A DNA stretch of 26,722 bases from a bacterium. Its GTDB lineage: Bacteria > Spirochaetota > UBA4802 > UBA5550. Both the position numbers and the translations under genes were made by a program. This document shows positions 1-8,438 of this stretch, piece after piece. The stretch spans positions 1 through 26,722 of the forward strand of contig JAAENB010001265.1 of NCBI GenBank assembly GCA_024224995.1, read 5' to 3'. Position 1 is the first letter of the stretch; each line of letters begins with the position of its first letter. Under the pieces are notes generated by a model. The model did no database searches and was not told where the DNA came from. It saw only the letters and a list, made by a program, of their open reading frames with translations.

Positions 1-1221
1 ATCATCGGCATACCTGCCCCTGAATACCTTATCAAATATATTATCCTGTACTCCACGATAATAAAAATTACTCCTTCCCTGCTCAATTATATCACTGTAT
101 ATGAGGGCATTTAATCTCTTCTCCAGGTCTCCTTCACTCATTGTGAGGTTTAATTTCTCTCTTAGTTCCTTGCGGCTCACTTCTCTCTCCCTTTCTTTGC
201 ACAAGTACAAAACGATCCGTTTGGCATTCAAATCATTTACCCGGGGGAACGCCGCGTTAATATATTCCATCCATGTCCCATTAATTATACCTCTCGGATT
301 CTGTGTTTCAAATTCCAGAGTCTTCAGTACTCCCTCTGCCGTTGAGAGATCCCTGTCGGGACAGGGCGATCGAAAAAGGGAACTTATATAGAAAGGACTC
401 CCTTCGGTCAACTGGGCCATTAAATATACCGTCTCTTCCGTTACCGGTTCATTCTGGATATGGGAATACTTCAGTATCATCTCTATTGCTTCTTCTTCCG
501 GTATATTTTCCAGCGTTTCCATAAAAAAACGACCCGGCAGCATAGATATGAGGTCATCCATTAACCAGCCTATCCAGCTGCCCGATACTAAAAGCGGGGC
601 GTTTTTATACTCAGCTGTATGCAAATATCCACCTACAAAATCGGATGCTATATTGGTTTTTTCCTTATCCCAATAAATCACTCGATTCATAAACTGAAAT
701 TCATCTATTATCTGAACTACCCGTTCGTCATTGTAACCGGCTACTTCTCGCGGCGCATCACGTACAAGATCCCACAAAATATCAATTTTTTCATCTTCAA
801 TCCTTTCTTTAACATTTTCAATCAGATCCACCAGATAATCAAGACCTTCTTTTTCAGCCATAATAATGGCATTATTAAGTGTTCTTTTCACCCGGTGGAT
901 ATACTCATTTTTCCTTGTTTTAAACGCTATATACTGATAAATAAATGTGAGAAAAAAATCCTCGCAAAACTCTAATGCCCACCGACTTCCTTCTTTCATC
1001 TCATAATAAAATGGTATTACCCCGTTATTTGCTTCAAAAACAGTATTATATAATCGCTGCAATAATGCAGTTTTTCCTGTTTTCCTTCGTGACAGAAGTG
1101 CTTTACTCTGTGAAATTTCATTCTTTATATCATAAACCCAGGTTAACAATGTTTCCAGCCTCTCTTTTCTGCCTGTAAACAACTCAGGTTTCCCAATCTT
1201 TTCTTTCAGATATATCTGCAT
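1..1221 (-). CDS. AAA/STAND-like ATP-binding protein, 3' end cut by window edge
   Basis: I translated this on the minus strand; it is open for 407 codons from ATG at 1221 to the window edge with no stop, so the C-terminus is missing. The start is supported by GGGAG a few bases upstream. The N-terminus has a FTGRKERLETL segment, then a Walker A of the archaeal-ATPase type, SRRKTGKTALL (Lys50), then a Walker B, VVQIIDEFQF (Asp173, Glu174). The last ~90 residues (KELREKLNLTMSEGDLEKRL...) look like a winged helix. This order matches the large family of AAA ATPases with RRxxGKT P-loops that is expanded in archaea, spirochaetes and deltaproteobacteria. Their cellular role is mostly unknown, and DNA-binding or STAND-type signalling is an inference. 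Nothing in the neighbourhood specifies a substrate. The family call is fairly sure; the function is not. Confidence 0.8.
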   Translation of the reverse strand, partial: MQIYLKEKIGKPELFTGRKERLETLLTWVYDIKNEISQSKALLSRRKTGKTALLQRLYNTVFEANNGVIPFYYEMKEGSRWALEFCEDFFLTFIYQYIAFKTRKNEYIHRVKRTLNNAIIMAEKEGLDYLVDLIENVKERIEDEKIDILWDLVRDAPREVAGYNDERVVQIIDEFQFMNRVIYWDKEKTNIASDFVGGYLHTAEYKNAPLLVSGSWIGWLMDDLISMLPGRFFMETLENIPEEEAIEMILKYSHIQNEPVTEETVYLMAQLTEGSPFYISSLFRSPCPDRDLSTAEGVLKTLEFETQNPRGIINGTWMEYINAAFPRVNDLNAKRIVLYLCKEREREVSRKELREKLNLTMSEGDLEKRLNALIYSDIIEQGRSNFYYRGVQDNIFDKVFRGRYADD

Positions 1222-1272
1222 TAAATTCTCCCGGTGAATGTGTCAGAAAGACTCATCTATCCATATATTACA

Positions 1273-1301
1273 TTAATAACCAGGACACCTGTAAAAAGCA
1301 A
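1273..1301 (-). promoter_or_regulatory. Sigma-70-like promoter for the ATPase gene
   Basis: Read on the minus strand, TTGCTT (1301-1296) and TATTAA (1278-1273) are separated by 17 bp. The -10 box lies about 50 bp upstream of the ATG at 1221. The hexamers are fair matches at ideal spacing. This is a prediction only. Confidence 0.4.
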
Positions 1302-1373
1302 TAAAAAAAAGGGAATGAACCTTAATTGAATTTCCTGTTAAAAAACCCGGTCTCCACAAATTTTTATTATTTA

Positions 1374-1401
1374 TTGACTTTTATATACTCTTTTATAGCA
1401 T
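1374..1401 (+). promoter_or_regulatory. Promoter-like TTGACT / TATAGCAT motif, distal to the sensor kinase
   Basis: TTGACT (1374-1379) is followed after 14 bp by TATAGCAT (1394-1401). The same pair of words recurs at 1550, 21550 and 23786. The spacing is short for a standard sigma-70 promoter; taking TAGCAT as the -10 gives 16 bp. It would leave a 5' leader of about 200 nt before the kinase ATG. Confidence 0.3.
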
Positions 1402-1529
1402 CAGTACCGGCGTATACAAAAATACACCTGAACCGGAGAAAAATATCACCAGTCAAACCGATCAAGACAGGGAGCGTATTTACGAGGAGCTCAAGTTTAT
1501 GGATCAGAGCTAAACAAAATTTCCTTCCT

Positions 1530-1575
1530 GGGGGGGGGCTGTGAAACCATTGACATTAAAACAAAATTATAGCAC
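1530..1575 (+). promoter_or_regulatory. G9 homopolymer next to promoter-like TTGACA / TATAGCAC
   Basis: A run of nine G (1530-1538) lies 11 bp upstream of TTGACA (1550-1555), which is followed after 12 bp by TATAGCAC (1568-1575). The kinase ATG is at 1606. The 12-bp spacer is abnormally short, so this may not be a working sigma-70 promoter. Poly-G tracts near promoters are known length-variable expression switches, for example upstream of tpr genes in Treponema pallidum. Applying that here is inference. Confidence 0.35.
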
Positions 1576-1605
1576 AAAAGCTAGCCAACTGACAGGTATT
1601 ACCAT

Positions 1606-4600
1606 ATGAAAAACCCTTTAAAAAATTTAACTATCCAACAGAAGATCTTTATAAGCGGCAGCCTGATAATTTTATCATTTGTGCTTGTCACCTTTATATA
1701 CCTTTTACCCGGAATGAAAAAGCTTATTATAGATCAGAAAAAATTAGTACCAAAAGGAATAACCGAATCCGTAGTTAGTATATTGGCTACTCTTGACAAA
1801 AACAAAGACCTGACAAAGGAAGAAGCGCAAAAAAGGGCTATTGAGCTGACTAAAGATTTAAGGTATGGACAGAAAAACAAGGGGTATATCTGGATAAATG
1901 ATTTTCAACCCGAAATGGTTATGCATCCCATTAAACCGGAGACGCTTATGAACAGGGATCTGGGAGACTTTCACAATCCTGATAATGTATATATATACAA
2001 AGAAACAATAAAAGAGTGCAACAAACCCGAAGGCGGTGGTTATGTTGAATATTTATGGAAGTGGAAGGACGATGACTGGAAGGACCATGAGAGGAATGGC
2101 GATAACAAAATTTATTTTCAGAAGATATCCTATGTAAAGGCATACAAACCCTGGGATTGGATAATAGGCACAGGCGTATATATAGATGACATTGATGAAG
2201 AGGTAAGCGAAATTCAGCTTCGTATGATTATTTTTCTTGTTATAGTTTCACTAATGTCCTTCATCCTTCTATTTTTTATCTCAAGGGCATTATCGAAACC
2301 AATAACAAAATTAATAGATCACATTGAGAAAGCCAATGATATTGTATATAGTTATAACCAGGAAGGAAGAATTCTATACATGAACCCGGGAGGGATAGAA
2401 CTGCTGGGGTATACGAAAGAAGAAATAACAAATATCAATTACCTCAATATTGTCCCGCCCGAATATCGTGAAACGGAATTGGAGTTTTTTAACCTGGAAC
2501 GAGACCTGCTTGTTAATGAATTATATCGTGAAATTCCCCTGATTGGAAAGGACGGCTCAATAATCTGGTTTGGAAACAATGTGCATGTATCCGAAGAGAA
2601 AACAGGAAGTCTTGTAATCTATTGTATCGCACGCGATATAACGATAATGAAAACACTTGAGAAGAACATGCGTAATAGTGAAACGAAATACAGAAGCATA
2701 ATTGAAAAGAGCGATAAAGGGTATTATGAACTAGACCTCAACAGGAATATTACCTATTGCAATGATGCAGTCTGTAATATTACAGGATACACCGCCAGGG
2801 AACTGAAAGGAAGCAATTTCCAGCAATATGTGTCCGCAGAGACAGCAAGAGAAATAGAAGAAAAATACAGATCAAACACATCGGGAAACGTCTTTGACTG
2901 CGAAATAATACGAAAGGACAATGAAAAACGATATGCTGAAGTGTCCTACCAGGTAAAATTTGATAAGAATGGCAACTTTGCCGGAGCCTGCTCAATCTTA
3001 ATGGATATAACAGAAAGAAAAAATGTGGAAACTATCCTGCGCCAGAGCGAAGAAAAATACCGGACCATACTGGAAAAAATGAATGAAGGATATTGTGAAA
3101 CAGACCTGCAAGGCAACATAACTTTTTTCAATAGCGCTTTTGTTACACAATTCATGACAAAAGAGAGCTCGCAGGAAATACGAAAAATATTTTCTAATAT
3201 CTTACCATTAAAAAACAGGGAAATGCTTTTCGAATACGATTTAACACAGAGGAATGGCACGATGCGGCATATTGAAGCGTCCATGGACCAGGTAAGGAAC
3301 GAACATGGCGCGTTAACAGGATACAGAATTCTCAACAGGGATATCACAAAGAAAAAAAAGGCCGAAGACGCCCGCCAGGAACTTAAAAACAGGTTTTTTG
3401 CGAATATTTCCCACGAAATAAGAACCCCTCTTACCCTTATACTTACTCCTGTGGAATCGGTACTACAGGGAAATTCTCATAAAGAAATAAAGAAAGATTT
3501 TTTTGAGGGCCTCCGGAAAAACGGGTTAATACTCATGGATCTCATCAACAATATCCTCGATTTTTCAAGAATTGAGGCCGGCCGTATGGGCATGAAACTG
3601 CAAAAAATCAATATACTATCAATTATAAAAAAGTATATTGACTACGTAATACAAACCGCGAAAATAAAAAATATTAGCATCGTAATCTCTCATGAACATG
3701 AAACAGTAGAGAACCTTTTCTTCGATCTTGATAAAATAGAACGGGTGCTTATGAATCTTTTTTCAAACTCACTGAAGTTTACACGGAAGGGGGGCGAAAT
3801 TAAAATCAGGGTTAGTGATGATGAGAGTTATTGTTATATTAATTTTGAAGATACAGGAATAGGCATCCCTGAGGATAAAATCAATACTGTTTTTGACCGT
3901 TTTAGCACGGCAGATACAAGCTCAACCAGGAAGAATGAAGGAACCGGGATAGGTCTTTCCCTGGTAAAAGAACTTATAGAGATGCATGGCGGCAGCATTT
4001 CGGTTACAAGCAGATCAATTAAAGAATACCCGGATGATCATGGAAGCAAATTTACCATAACTCTCCTTAAGGGGGAAAAACATTTCCAGTCCATGAATAA
4101 TATCGAATTTGTCTCCGGTATGGAAATTAATAAATTTACTCCTGACCTGAATTTTCTTAAAACCATTACTCCCGGGGAATATATACCTGTGGAACAGGAG
4201 CCTGCTGCATTTCAGCATACGATCCTCATAGTTGAAGACAACCCCGACATGAGCAATTTTCTTACTGAGCTTTTGAAGAATGATTATGGAATACATACGG
4301 CTTCAAACGGCAAGGAAGGACTCAACAAAGCGCATGAAGTTTTCCCGGACCTTATTATAACGGATGTTATGATGCCGGTTATGGACGGATACGAAATGAT
4401 TCAAAAGATTAAGGACGATATAAATATCAACTCAATTCCTGTATTGATTATTACCGCGAGAGCGGATATATCGCATAAAATTGAAGGACTGGAATACGGA
4501 GCCCATGATTACCTCTCAAAGCCTTTCAATCCCCAGGAACTAAACGCGCGGATACAATCACTTCTCCGGTCTTCGGAGAATGAAAAAATGCTGGCAAAAA

Positions 4601-5331
4601 AAAACCGGCGTATTGCGAGTGAACTGCAAATAGCAAAACAATTACAGCAGAAACTCCTGCCCGAAAAAATGGCAGCCACATCGGGCTACAAAGCGCATCC
4701 CACTTTTATTCCCATGAACGAAGTAGGCGGAGATTTTTACGATTACGGTGAAAAGGATAATAAAATAGAACTCTTTATCGCAGATGTAGAAGGAAAGGGC
4801 TTACCCGGAGCCTTTCTTTCCATGATAGCCAAAATATCTCTTGAGAATATTACCGACCGCCAATCTGCGAGCAGGGTTCTCTATTTGCTGAATGATGCAG
4901 TGTGCAGGAGCACGGTTAACTCCAAGCATATTACATCGTTTTTTTGCTCAATAGACACTCAGACAAATAAAATGAAATATTGCAGTGCCGGTCATGAAGC
5001 CCAGTTTCTTTTTAGAAAAAGCAGTAACGAAATAATAGCATTGAAGACAAAGGGGCCGCCTCTCGGCTGGTTTAATACAATAACCCTGGAGGAAAAGGAA
5101 GTTCAACTTCTGGCAGGAGACAGGATCTTGTTTTATACCGACGGAATTACCGAATGCCTCAACGCGGAGAAAAATATGTACGAGGAAAAAAGGCTCAAAG
5201 ATTTTATAAAAATGAATGCCTCTTTATCCCCGGAGGAATTTTCAGAGAAACTGATGGCTGAATTAAAAAAATTCTCCGGCTCCCATACATTTGACGATGA
5301 CCTGACCTTTATTGTATTTGACGTACTGTAA
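1606..5331 (+). CDS. Multidomain sensor: Cache-PAS3-histidine kinase-receiver-PP2C (SpoIIE) phosphatase
   Basis: This 1241-aa protein has TM1 (~13-33), an extracytoplasmic Cache-like domain (~40-200; GYIWINDFQPEMVMHP, WDWIIGTGVYIDDI), TM2 (~205-227) and three PAS domains (~241-350, 360-473, 482-585). HisKA follows with His603 in ANISHEIRTP, then HATPase_c with N box NLFSNSLKF, DTGIGIPED and GTGIGLSLVKEL. A receiver domain (~873-990) carries phospho-acceptor Asp920 in IITDVMMP. A Gln/Lys-rich coiled-coil linker leads to a C-terminal SpoIIE/RsbU-type PP2C domain with metal-binding Asp1043 (GGDFYD), Asp1060 (IADVEGKG) and Asp1230-1232 (FDDDL). All catalytic residues are present. The likely role is sensing a small extracellular ligand and, through phosphorelay to Asp920, controlling dephosphorylation of an anti-sigma-factor antagonist. 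No STAS or RsbW partner is in the window. The ribosome-binding site before ATG 1606 is weak (ACAGG). The fusion of a complete hybrid kinase to the phosphatase is unusual, since the parts are normally separate proteins. Confidence 0.93.
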   Translation: MKNPLKNLTIQQKIFISGSLIILSFVLVTFIYLLPGMKKLIIDQKKLVPKGITESVVSILATLDKNKDLTKEEAQKRAIELTKDLRYGQKNKGYIWINDFQPEMVMHPIKPETLMNRDLGDFHNPDNVYIYKETIKECNKPEGGGYVEYLWKWKDDDWKDHERNGDNKIYFQKISYVKAYKPWDWIIGTGVYIDDIDEEVSEIQLRMIIFLVIVSLMSFILLFFISRALSKPITKLIDHIEKANDIVYSYNQEGRILYMNPGGIELLGYTKEEITNINYLNIVPPEYRETELEFFNLERDLLVNELYREIPLIGKDGSIIWFGNNVHVSEEKTGSLVIYCIARDITIMKTLEKNMRNSETKYRSIIEKSDKGYYELDLNRNITYCNDAVCNITGYTARELKGSNFQQYVSAETAREIEEKYRSNTSGNVFDCEIIRKDNEKRYAEVSYQVKFDKNGNFAGACSILMDITERKNVETILRQSEEKYRTILEKMNEGYCETDLQGNITFFNSAFVTQFMTKESSQEIRKIFSNILPLKNREMLFEYDLTQRNGTMRHIEASMDQVRNEHGALTGYRILNRDITKKKKAEDARQELKNRFFANISHEIRTPLTLILTPVESVLQGNSHKEIKKDFFEGLRKNGLILMDLINNILDFSRIEAGRMGMKLQKINILSIIKKYIDYVIQTAKIKNISIVISHEHETVENLFFDLDKIERVLMNLFSNSLKFTRKGGEIKIRVSDDESYCYINFEDTGIGIPEDKINTVFDRFSTADTSSTRKNEGTGIGLSLVKELIEMHGGSISVTSRSIKEYPDDHGSKFTITLLKGEKHFQSMNNIEFVSGMEINKFTPDLNFLKTITPGEYIPVEQEPAAFQHTILIVEDNPDMSNFLTELLKNDYGIHTASNGKEGLNKAHEVFPDLIITDVMMPVMDGYEMIQKIKDDININSIPVLIITARADISHKIEGLEYGAHDYLSKPFNPQELNARIQSLLRSSENEKMLAKKNRRIASELQIAKQLQQKLLPEKMAATSGYKAHPTFIPMNEVGGDFYDYGEKDNKIELFIADVEGKGLPGAFLSMIAKISLENITDRQSASRVLYLLNDAVCRSTVNSKHITSFFCSIDTQTNKMKYCSAGHEAQFLFRKSSNEIIALKTKGPPLGWFNTITLEEKEVQLLAGDRILFYTDGITECLNAEKNMYEEKRLKDFIKMNASLSPEEFSEKLMAELKKFSGSHTFDDDLTFIVFDVL

Positions 5332-5350
5332 AATTATATAAATAAAAGCA

Positions 5351-5380
5351 TTGACAAAGAACGCTCTCCAAAAGATTAAT
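5351..5380 (+). promoter_or_regulatory. Candidate promoter of hemC
   Basis: A consensus -35 TTGACA (5351-5356) is followed 18 bp later by ATTAAT (5375-5380), 30 bp before the hemC ATG. It would separate the haem genes from the upstream kinase, which ends at 5331. Confidence 0.45.
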
Positions 5381-5409
5381 ATTCGCACTTATATTGCAGG
5401 AAAATTTAT

Positions 5410-6312
5410 ATGAAAATTAGAATAGGAACAAGGGGCAGTGAACTTGCCCTGTGGCAGGCCCACTATATTGCCGGGCTGCTCGGCACGGATAAAACCGAAA
5501 TTGTGATAATCAAGACCAAGGGCGACAAGATCCAGAATGTCTCGTTCGATAAAATCGAAGGCAAGGGCTTTTTTACCAAGGAAATAGAGCAGGCACTGCT
5601 TTCAAAAGAGGTGGATTTAGCTGTACATTCATTAAAAGACCTCACTACCGATGAAGTACCGGGCCTGAAACTGGCTGCCATTCCGGAGCGGGAAGATCCT
5701 TCTGATGTACTTCTTATACACAAAGACGCTTTTGACGGGTCCAAACCCATCCCGCTAAAAGACGGTTCTCTTGTAGGAACCAGCTCCATGAGGCGGCTGG
5801 CACAGATAAAAAAAGAAAACCCTTCCCTGGAAGTAAAAGCGCTCAGGGGAAACATCAATACCCGGCTGCGGAAGCTGAACGAGCGCCAGTACGACGCCAT
5901 AGTTCTGGCCTATGCCGGAGTAAAGCGGATAAACCTGGACCTTACGGGCCTTGACGAATATATACTTCCCCATGATATTTTCATCCCCGCCCCGGGGCAG
6001 GGGGCTCTGGGACTCCAGATCCGGGAAGACGATCAAAACACCCTTGAAGCGATTGAATCCTTAAATCACCCTGAGACGATTTCGCGGGTAACGGCAGAAC
6101 GGTCTTTTCTCAAGCATTTTGGCGGCGGATGCCACACACCCCTGGGAGCCATTTCCGTAGTTTCCGGGAATACAATTTCTCTTACGGGAATTGTCGCGTC
6201 TGTGGACGGAGCCGCGTTTGTGAAAGAGACTGTAAGCGGGGAGAGCCCGGAAAAAGCGGGAGAAGAGCTGGCACGTATTTTAAAAGAAAGAGGAGCGGAA
6301 GAACTGGTATGA
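5410..6312 (+). CDS. hemC: Porphobilinogen deaminase (hydroxymethylbilane synthase)
   Basis: The enzyme joins four porphobilinogen molecules into hydroxymethylbilane in the cytoplasm. At 300 aa it is a normal length. Diagnostic motifs run through the whole protein: IGTRGSELALWQA at the N-terminus, VHSLKDL with catalytic Asp77, GTSSMRR, ALRGNINTRLRKL, APGQGALGLQ, and GGGCHTPLGA carrying Cys241, the attachment site of the dipyrromethane cofactor. AGGA lies 8 nt before the ATG. The stop overlaps the start of the next gene (ATGA at 6309-6312), so the two are translationally coupled. Identification is secure. Confidence 0.98.
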   Translation: MKIRIGTRGSELALWQAHYIAGLLGTDKTEIVIIKTKGDKIQNVSFDKIEGKGFFTKEIEQALLSKEVDLAVHSLKDLTTDEVPGLKLAAIPEREDPSDVLLIHKDAFDGSKPIPLKDGSLVGTSSMRRLAQIKKENPSLEVKALRGNINTRLRKLNERQYDAIVLAYAGVKRINLDLTGLDEYILPHDIFIPAPGQGALGLQIREDDQNTLEAIESLNHPETISRVTAERSFLKHFGGGCHTPLGAISVVSGNTISLTGIVASVDGAAFVKETVSGESPEKAGEELARILKERGAEELV

Positions 6313-7841
6313 CTCAAGACACGGCAGCATCAAAAGGCATTGTATATCTTGTGGGAGCCGGTCCCGGCGATCCCGATCTTATTACGGTAAAGGCATGTAA
6401 TGCCATGGCTGAAGCCGATTGTATAATATACGACTTCCTGGCCAATTCCGCGCTCCTCAGGGAATATACTTGTGAGAAAATATACGTTGGAAAACAGGGA
6501 AGCGATCATACGCTTACCCAGGAAAATATTAACGCGCTTATTATAAAAAAATCGAATGAAGGCAAAACCATTGTGCGCCTTAAAGGCGGAGACCCTTATA
6601 TTTTCGGCAGGGGCGGTGAAGAAGCGGAAGAGCTTGTTGAAGCAGGCATCCCTTTTTGCATCATTCCCGGGATCTCTTCCTTTTATTCGGCACCAGCCTA
6701 TGCCGGAATCCCCCTGACGCACCGGGATTTTGCCAATGCCTTCCAGGTAATTACCGGCCACCGCCGCGCGGACGCCTCTCCGGAAGAGGACATAAACTTC
6801 CCGGAATACGATCCCGACAGAACATACGCCTTCCTCATGGGGATGAAAAACCTGGCCCATATTAGCAAAAAGCTCATAGAGGAAAAAGGCTTTCCCGCGG
6901 AAACTCCTGTTGCCGTAATTTCATGGGGAACCAGGCCGGAGCAGAGGACTGTTTCCGGACCGCTAAAGGAAATTGCCGCCATTAGTGAAAAAGCAAGCAT
7001 GCAGAATCCCGCTATTATTCTTGTGGGTTCGGTTGTTTCTCTGCGGGATAAACTTCGCTGGTTCGACACGCTGCCCCTGTTCGGCAAAAAGATCGTTATT
7101 ACCAGGACACGAAAACAGGCATCGAAGATATCGAAAAAGCTCTTGAAACTGGGCGCTGCCATAATTGAATTCCCTACGATAGAAATAAAACCGGAACAGG
7201 ATCAGGGTCCGCTTAAAGAAGCAATTAAGCGCCTGAACGAATTCAACTGGCTTCTCTTCACTTCCCAGAACGCGGTACAAATATTCTTTGATACCCTTTT
7301 TGAATTGGGTCTTGACGTAAGAAAATTAGGGGCGATAAAAATCGCAGTCATCGGTCCGGCCACAGGAAACGAGCTTATCAATTACGGGTTAAAGCCCGAT
7401 TGTACTCCGGAAAAATTCGTTGCCGAAAGTCTCCTGGAAACAATGAGCTCCCTGGGCATGAACGGTCAAAAGATACTTCTTCCCTGTTCGGCAGACGCCC
7501 GCCCTACCCTGGCAGAAGGCTTAAAAGAAATGGGCGCCACTGTAGAACGGGTTCATACTTACCGCACCGCTCTTCCTGAGGATATCACCCCGGATGATCT
7601 TAAAGAAATAGAACATGCCGATATTATCACCTTTGCCAGTTCTTCTACCGTAAAAAACTTTTTCTCCCTGGTACCTTCTCCAAAGGCCAAACTCGCGTCT
7701 ATTGGACCGGTAACTTCCCAGGCTATCCGTGATTTCGGATTCGAGCCGGAAGTCACCGCGGAAGAATACACTATTGACGGGCTGGTTCGGGGGATTTTGG
7801 AGAAGTTTGATGCTTCGGCTCCGCTCAGCACAGGGGTTTGA
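6309..7841 (+). CDS. cobA-hemD: Uroporphyrinogen-III C-methyltransferase / uroporphyrinogen-III synthase fusion
   Basis: This 510-aa bifunctional enzyme starts at the ATG overlapping the hemC stop; an open frame extends upstream inside hemC but is not used. The N-terminal half (~10-245) is a SAM-dependent SUMT with VYLVGAGPGDPDLITVKA, LKGGDPYIFGRGGEEA, PGISS, PLTHRDFA and AVISWGTRPEQ. The C-terminal half (~260-500) is HemD, with KIVITRTRKQASKI, LLFTSQNAVQIFF and ITFASSSTVKNFF. HemD cyclises hydroxymethylbilane to uroporphyrinogen III, and SUMT methylates it to precorrin-2. The pathway here therefore serves sirohaem, cobalamin or alternative haem synthesis. Such fusions are known in Firmicutes and spirochaetes. 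The last ~10 residues (ASAPLSTGV) are encoded by a repeat-like sequence that runs on past the stop, so the native C-terminus may have been altered. Confidence 0.96.
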   Translation: MTQDTAASKGIVYLVGAGPGDPDLITVKACNAMAEADCIIYDFLANSALLREYTCEKIYVGKQGSDHTLTQENINALIIKKSNEGKTIVRLKGGDPYIFGRGGEEAEELVEAGIPFCIIPGISSFYSAPAYAGIPLTHRDFANAFQVITGHRRADASPEEDINFPEYDPDRTYAFLMGMKNLAHISKKLIEEKGFPAETPVAVISWGTRPEQRTVSGPLKEIAAISEKASMQNPAIILVGSVVSLRDKLRWFDTLPLFGKKIVITRTRKQASKISKKLLKLGAAIIEFPTIEIKPEQDQGPLKEAIKRLNEFNWLLFTSQNAVQIFFDTLFELGLDVRKLGAIKIAVIGPATGNELINYGLKPDCTPEKFVAESLLETMSSLGMNGQKILLPCSADARPTLAEGLKEMGATVERVHTYRTALPEDITPDDLKEIEHADIITFASSSTVKNFFSLVPSPKAKLASIGPVTSQAIRDFGFEPEVTAEEYTIDGLVRGILEKFDASAPLSTGV

Positions 7842-7923
7842 GGTTCGAGGTTCGAGGTTTTTTTAAGCAGGGATCGCATCCTCCGCAGGGGCGGTTTTAG
7901 AGACGCTGTATGCAACACCTCTA
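7809..7923. repeat. Cluster of short dispersed-repeat-like sequences after cobA-hemD
   Basis: Three items lie in a row. TGCTTCGGCTCCGCTCAGCA (7809-7828) is inside the 3' end of cobA-hemD. Tandem GAGGTTC units follow, about three, ending in a T run (~7840-7864). An imperfect palindrome with 11-bp arms beginning TAGAG and ending CTCTA lies at 7898-7923. The first and third resemble short intergenic repeats common in several bacterial phyla. From ~7927 to 7985 the DNA is an almost pure pyrimidine tract with CCTTTTCCCTTG twice. No gene lies in 7842-8138. Confidence 0.55.
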
Positions 7924-8012
7924 CGGGCTTTTTTCTTCCCTTTTCCCTTGCTCCTTTTCCCTTGTACCTGTCTTCTTTTTTCCCCTATAAAAGAGTTTTT
8001 TTGCTAAAAATT

Positions 8013-8041
8013 TTGAAATTTCTTCTATAAATATTTATATT
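8013..8041 (+). promoter_or_regulatory. Promoter upstream of the 60-aa Arg-pair peptide
   Basis: TTGAAA (8013-8018) and TATATT (8036-8041) are separated by exactly 17 bp, giving a leader of about 90 nt before the ATG at 8139. A second element, TATAGCGT, lies at 8062-8069 and resembles the TATAGCAT words elsewhere in the window. Confidence 0.45.
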
Positions 8042-8138
8042 ATAAATATACAGAGATACACTATAGCGTATACAGGTGAGGGATATAACCGACACAACTA
8101 CTATATATATTATAAGCAATTATCAATGGAGGTCTGCC

Positions 8139-8321
8139 ATGCCAGGGGCAAAACCAAAGACAAGAGTATATCTTTCAAGGGACGCGGAAACAGGGTTGCT
8201 GTTCGATCGAAGGTTCTATTTTCGAAGAGGGCTGCAGAGAAGAACGCATATACTCACGATTGCATCTATTGAAAGAAGATCGCATATCTTCGACAGAAGA
8301 GTTTCCGACAGGAGAATGTAG
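8139..8321 (+). CDS. Small arginine-pair-rich protein, unknown function (60 aa)
   Basis: I choose ATG 8139 over the upstream in-frame GTG at 8076 because GGAGG sits 6 bases before it. The 60-aa product is strongly basic and has six Arg-Arg pairs at residues 24, 29, 34, 46, 53 and 58, mostly 5-7 residues apart and often preceded by Asp or Glu (FDRRF, IERRS, FDRRV, SDRRM). It has no signal peptide, membrane segment or Cys. The regular spacing suggests an amphipathic, nucleic-acid-binding or protein-binding peptide, but I do not recognise a named family. It lies between cobA-hemD and hemB with its own promoter, so a link to tetrapyrrole synthesis is possible but unproven. The ribosome-binding site and the patterned sequence argue that it is real. 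Confidence 0.6.
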   Translation: MPGAKPKTRVYLSRDAETGLLFDRRFYFRRGLQRRTHILTIASIERRSHIFDRRVSDRRM

Positions 8322-8438
8322 TTCTAAAGTGAGCTAAAACGCTGCTATTTTGAATTTGAATTTTAATTGACTTTTCCGCAAGTGAATAGTACTCATGCCT
8401 CTGACTCTTTTACAGAAACATACCCGGAGACCTGTCCA

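Larger units (their letters stand above)
1222..1605. other. Intergenic region between divergent ATPase and sensor kinase genes
   Basis: The region holds the minus-strand promoter (1273-1301), a 10-base match GGGAATGAAC (1311-1320) to the repeats at 13413 and 19240, a TTGACT/TATAGCAT motif (1374-1401), a G9 run (1530-1538) and a TTGACA/TATAGCAC motif (1550-1575). One plus-strand frame ends in a gene-like tail (DQDRERIYEELKFMDQS then stop, ending at about 1513) but has no ATG or ribosome-binding site, so I do not call a gene. Confidence 0.6.

Noticed and set aside
481..540. Possible frameshift in the ATPase at an A7 run
   Set aside because: Recounting gives seven A, which keeps the frame (GRFFMETLEN) open.
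101..1178. Several plus-strand ORFs of 67-118 codons in the first 1.2 kb
   Set aside because: They overlap the continuous 407-codon minus-strand ATPase frame, which has Walker motifs; the plus-strand frames show no family features.
1322..1513. Plus-strand open frame ending DQDRERIYEELKFMDQS before a stop
   Set aside because: It has no start codon or ribosome-binding site, and the upstream part is AT-rich nonsense. The tail may be a relic or chance.
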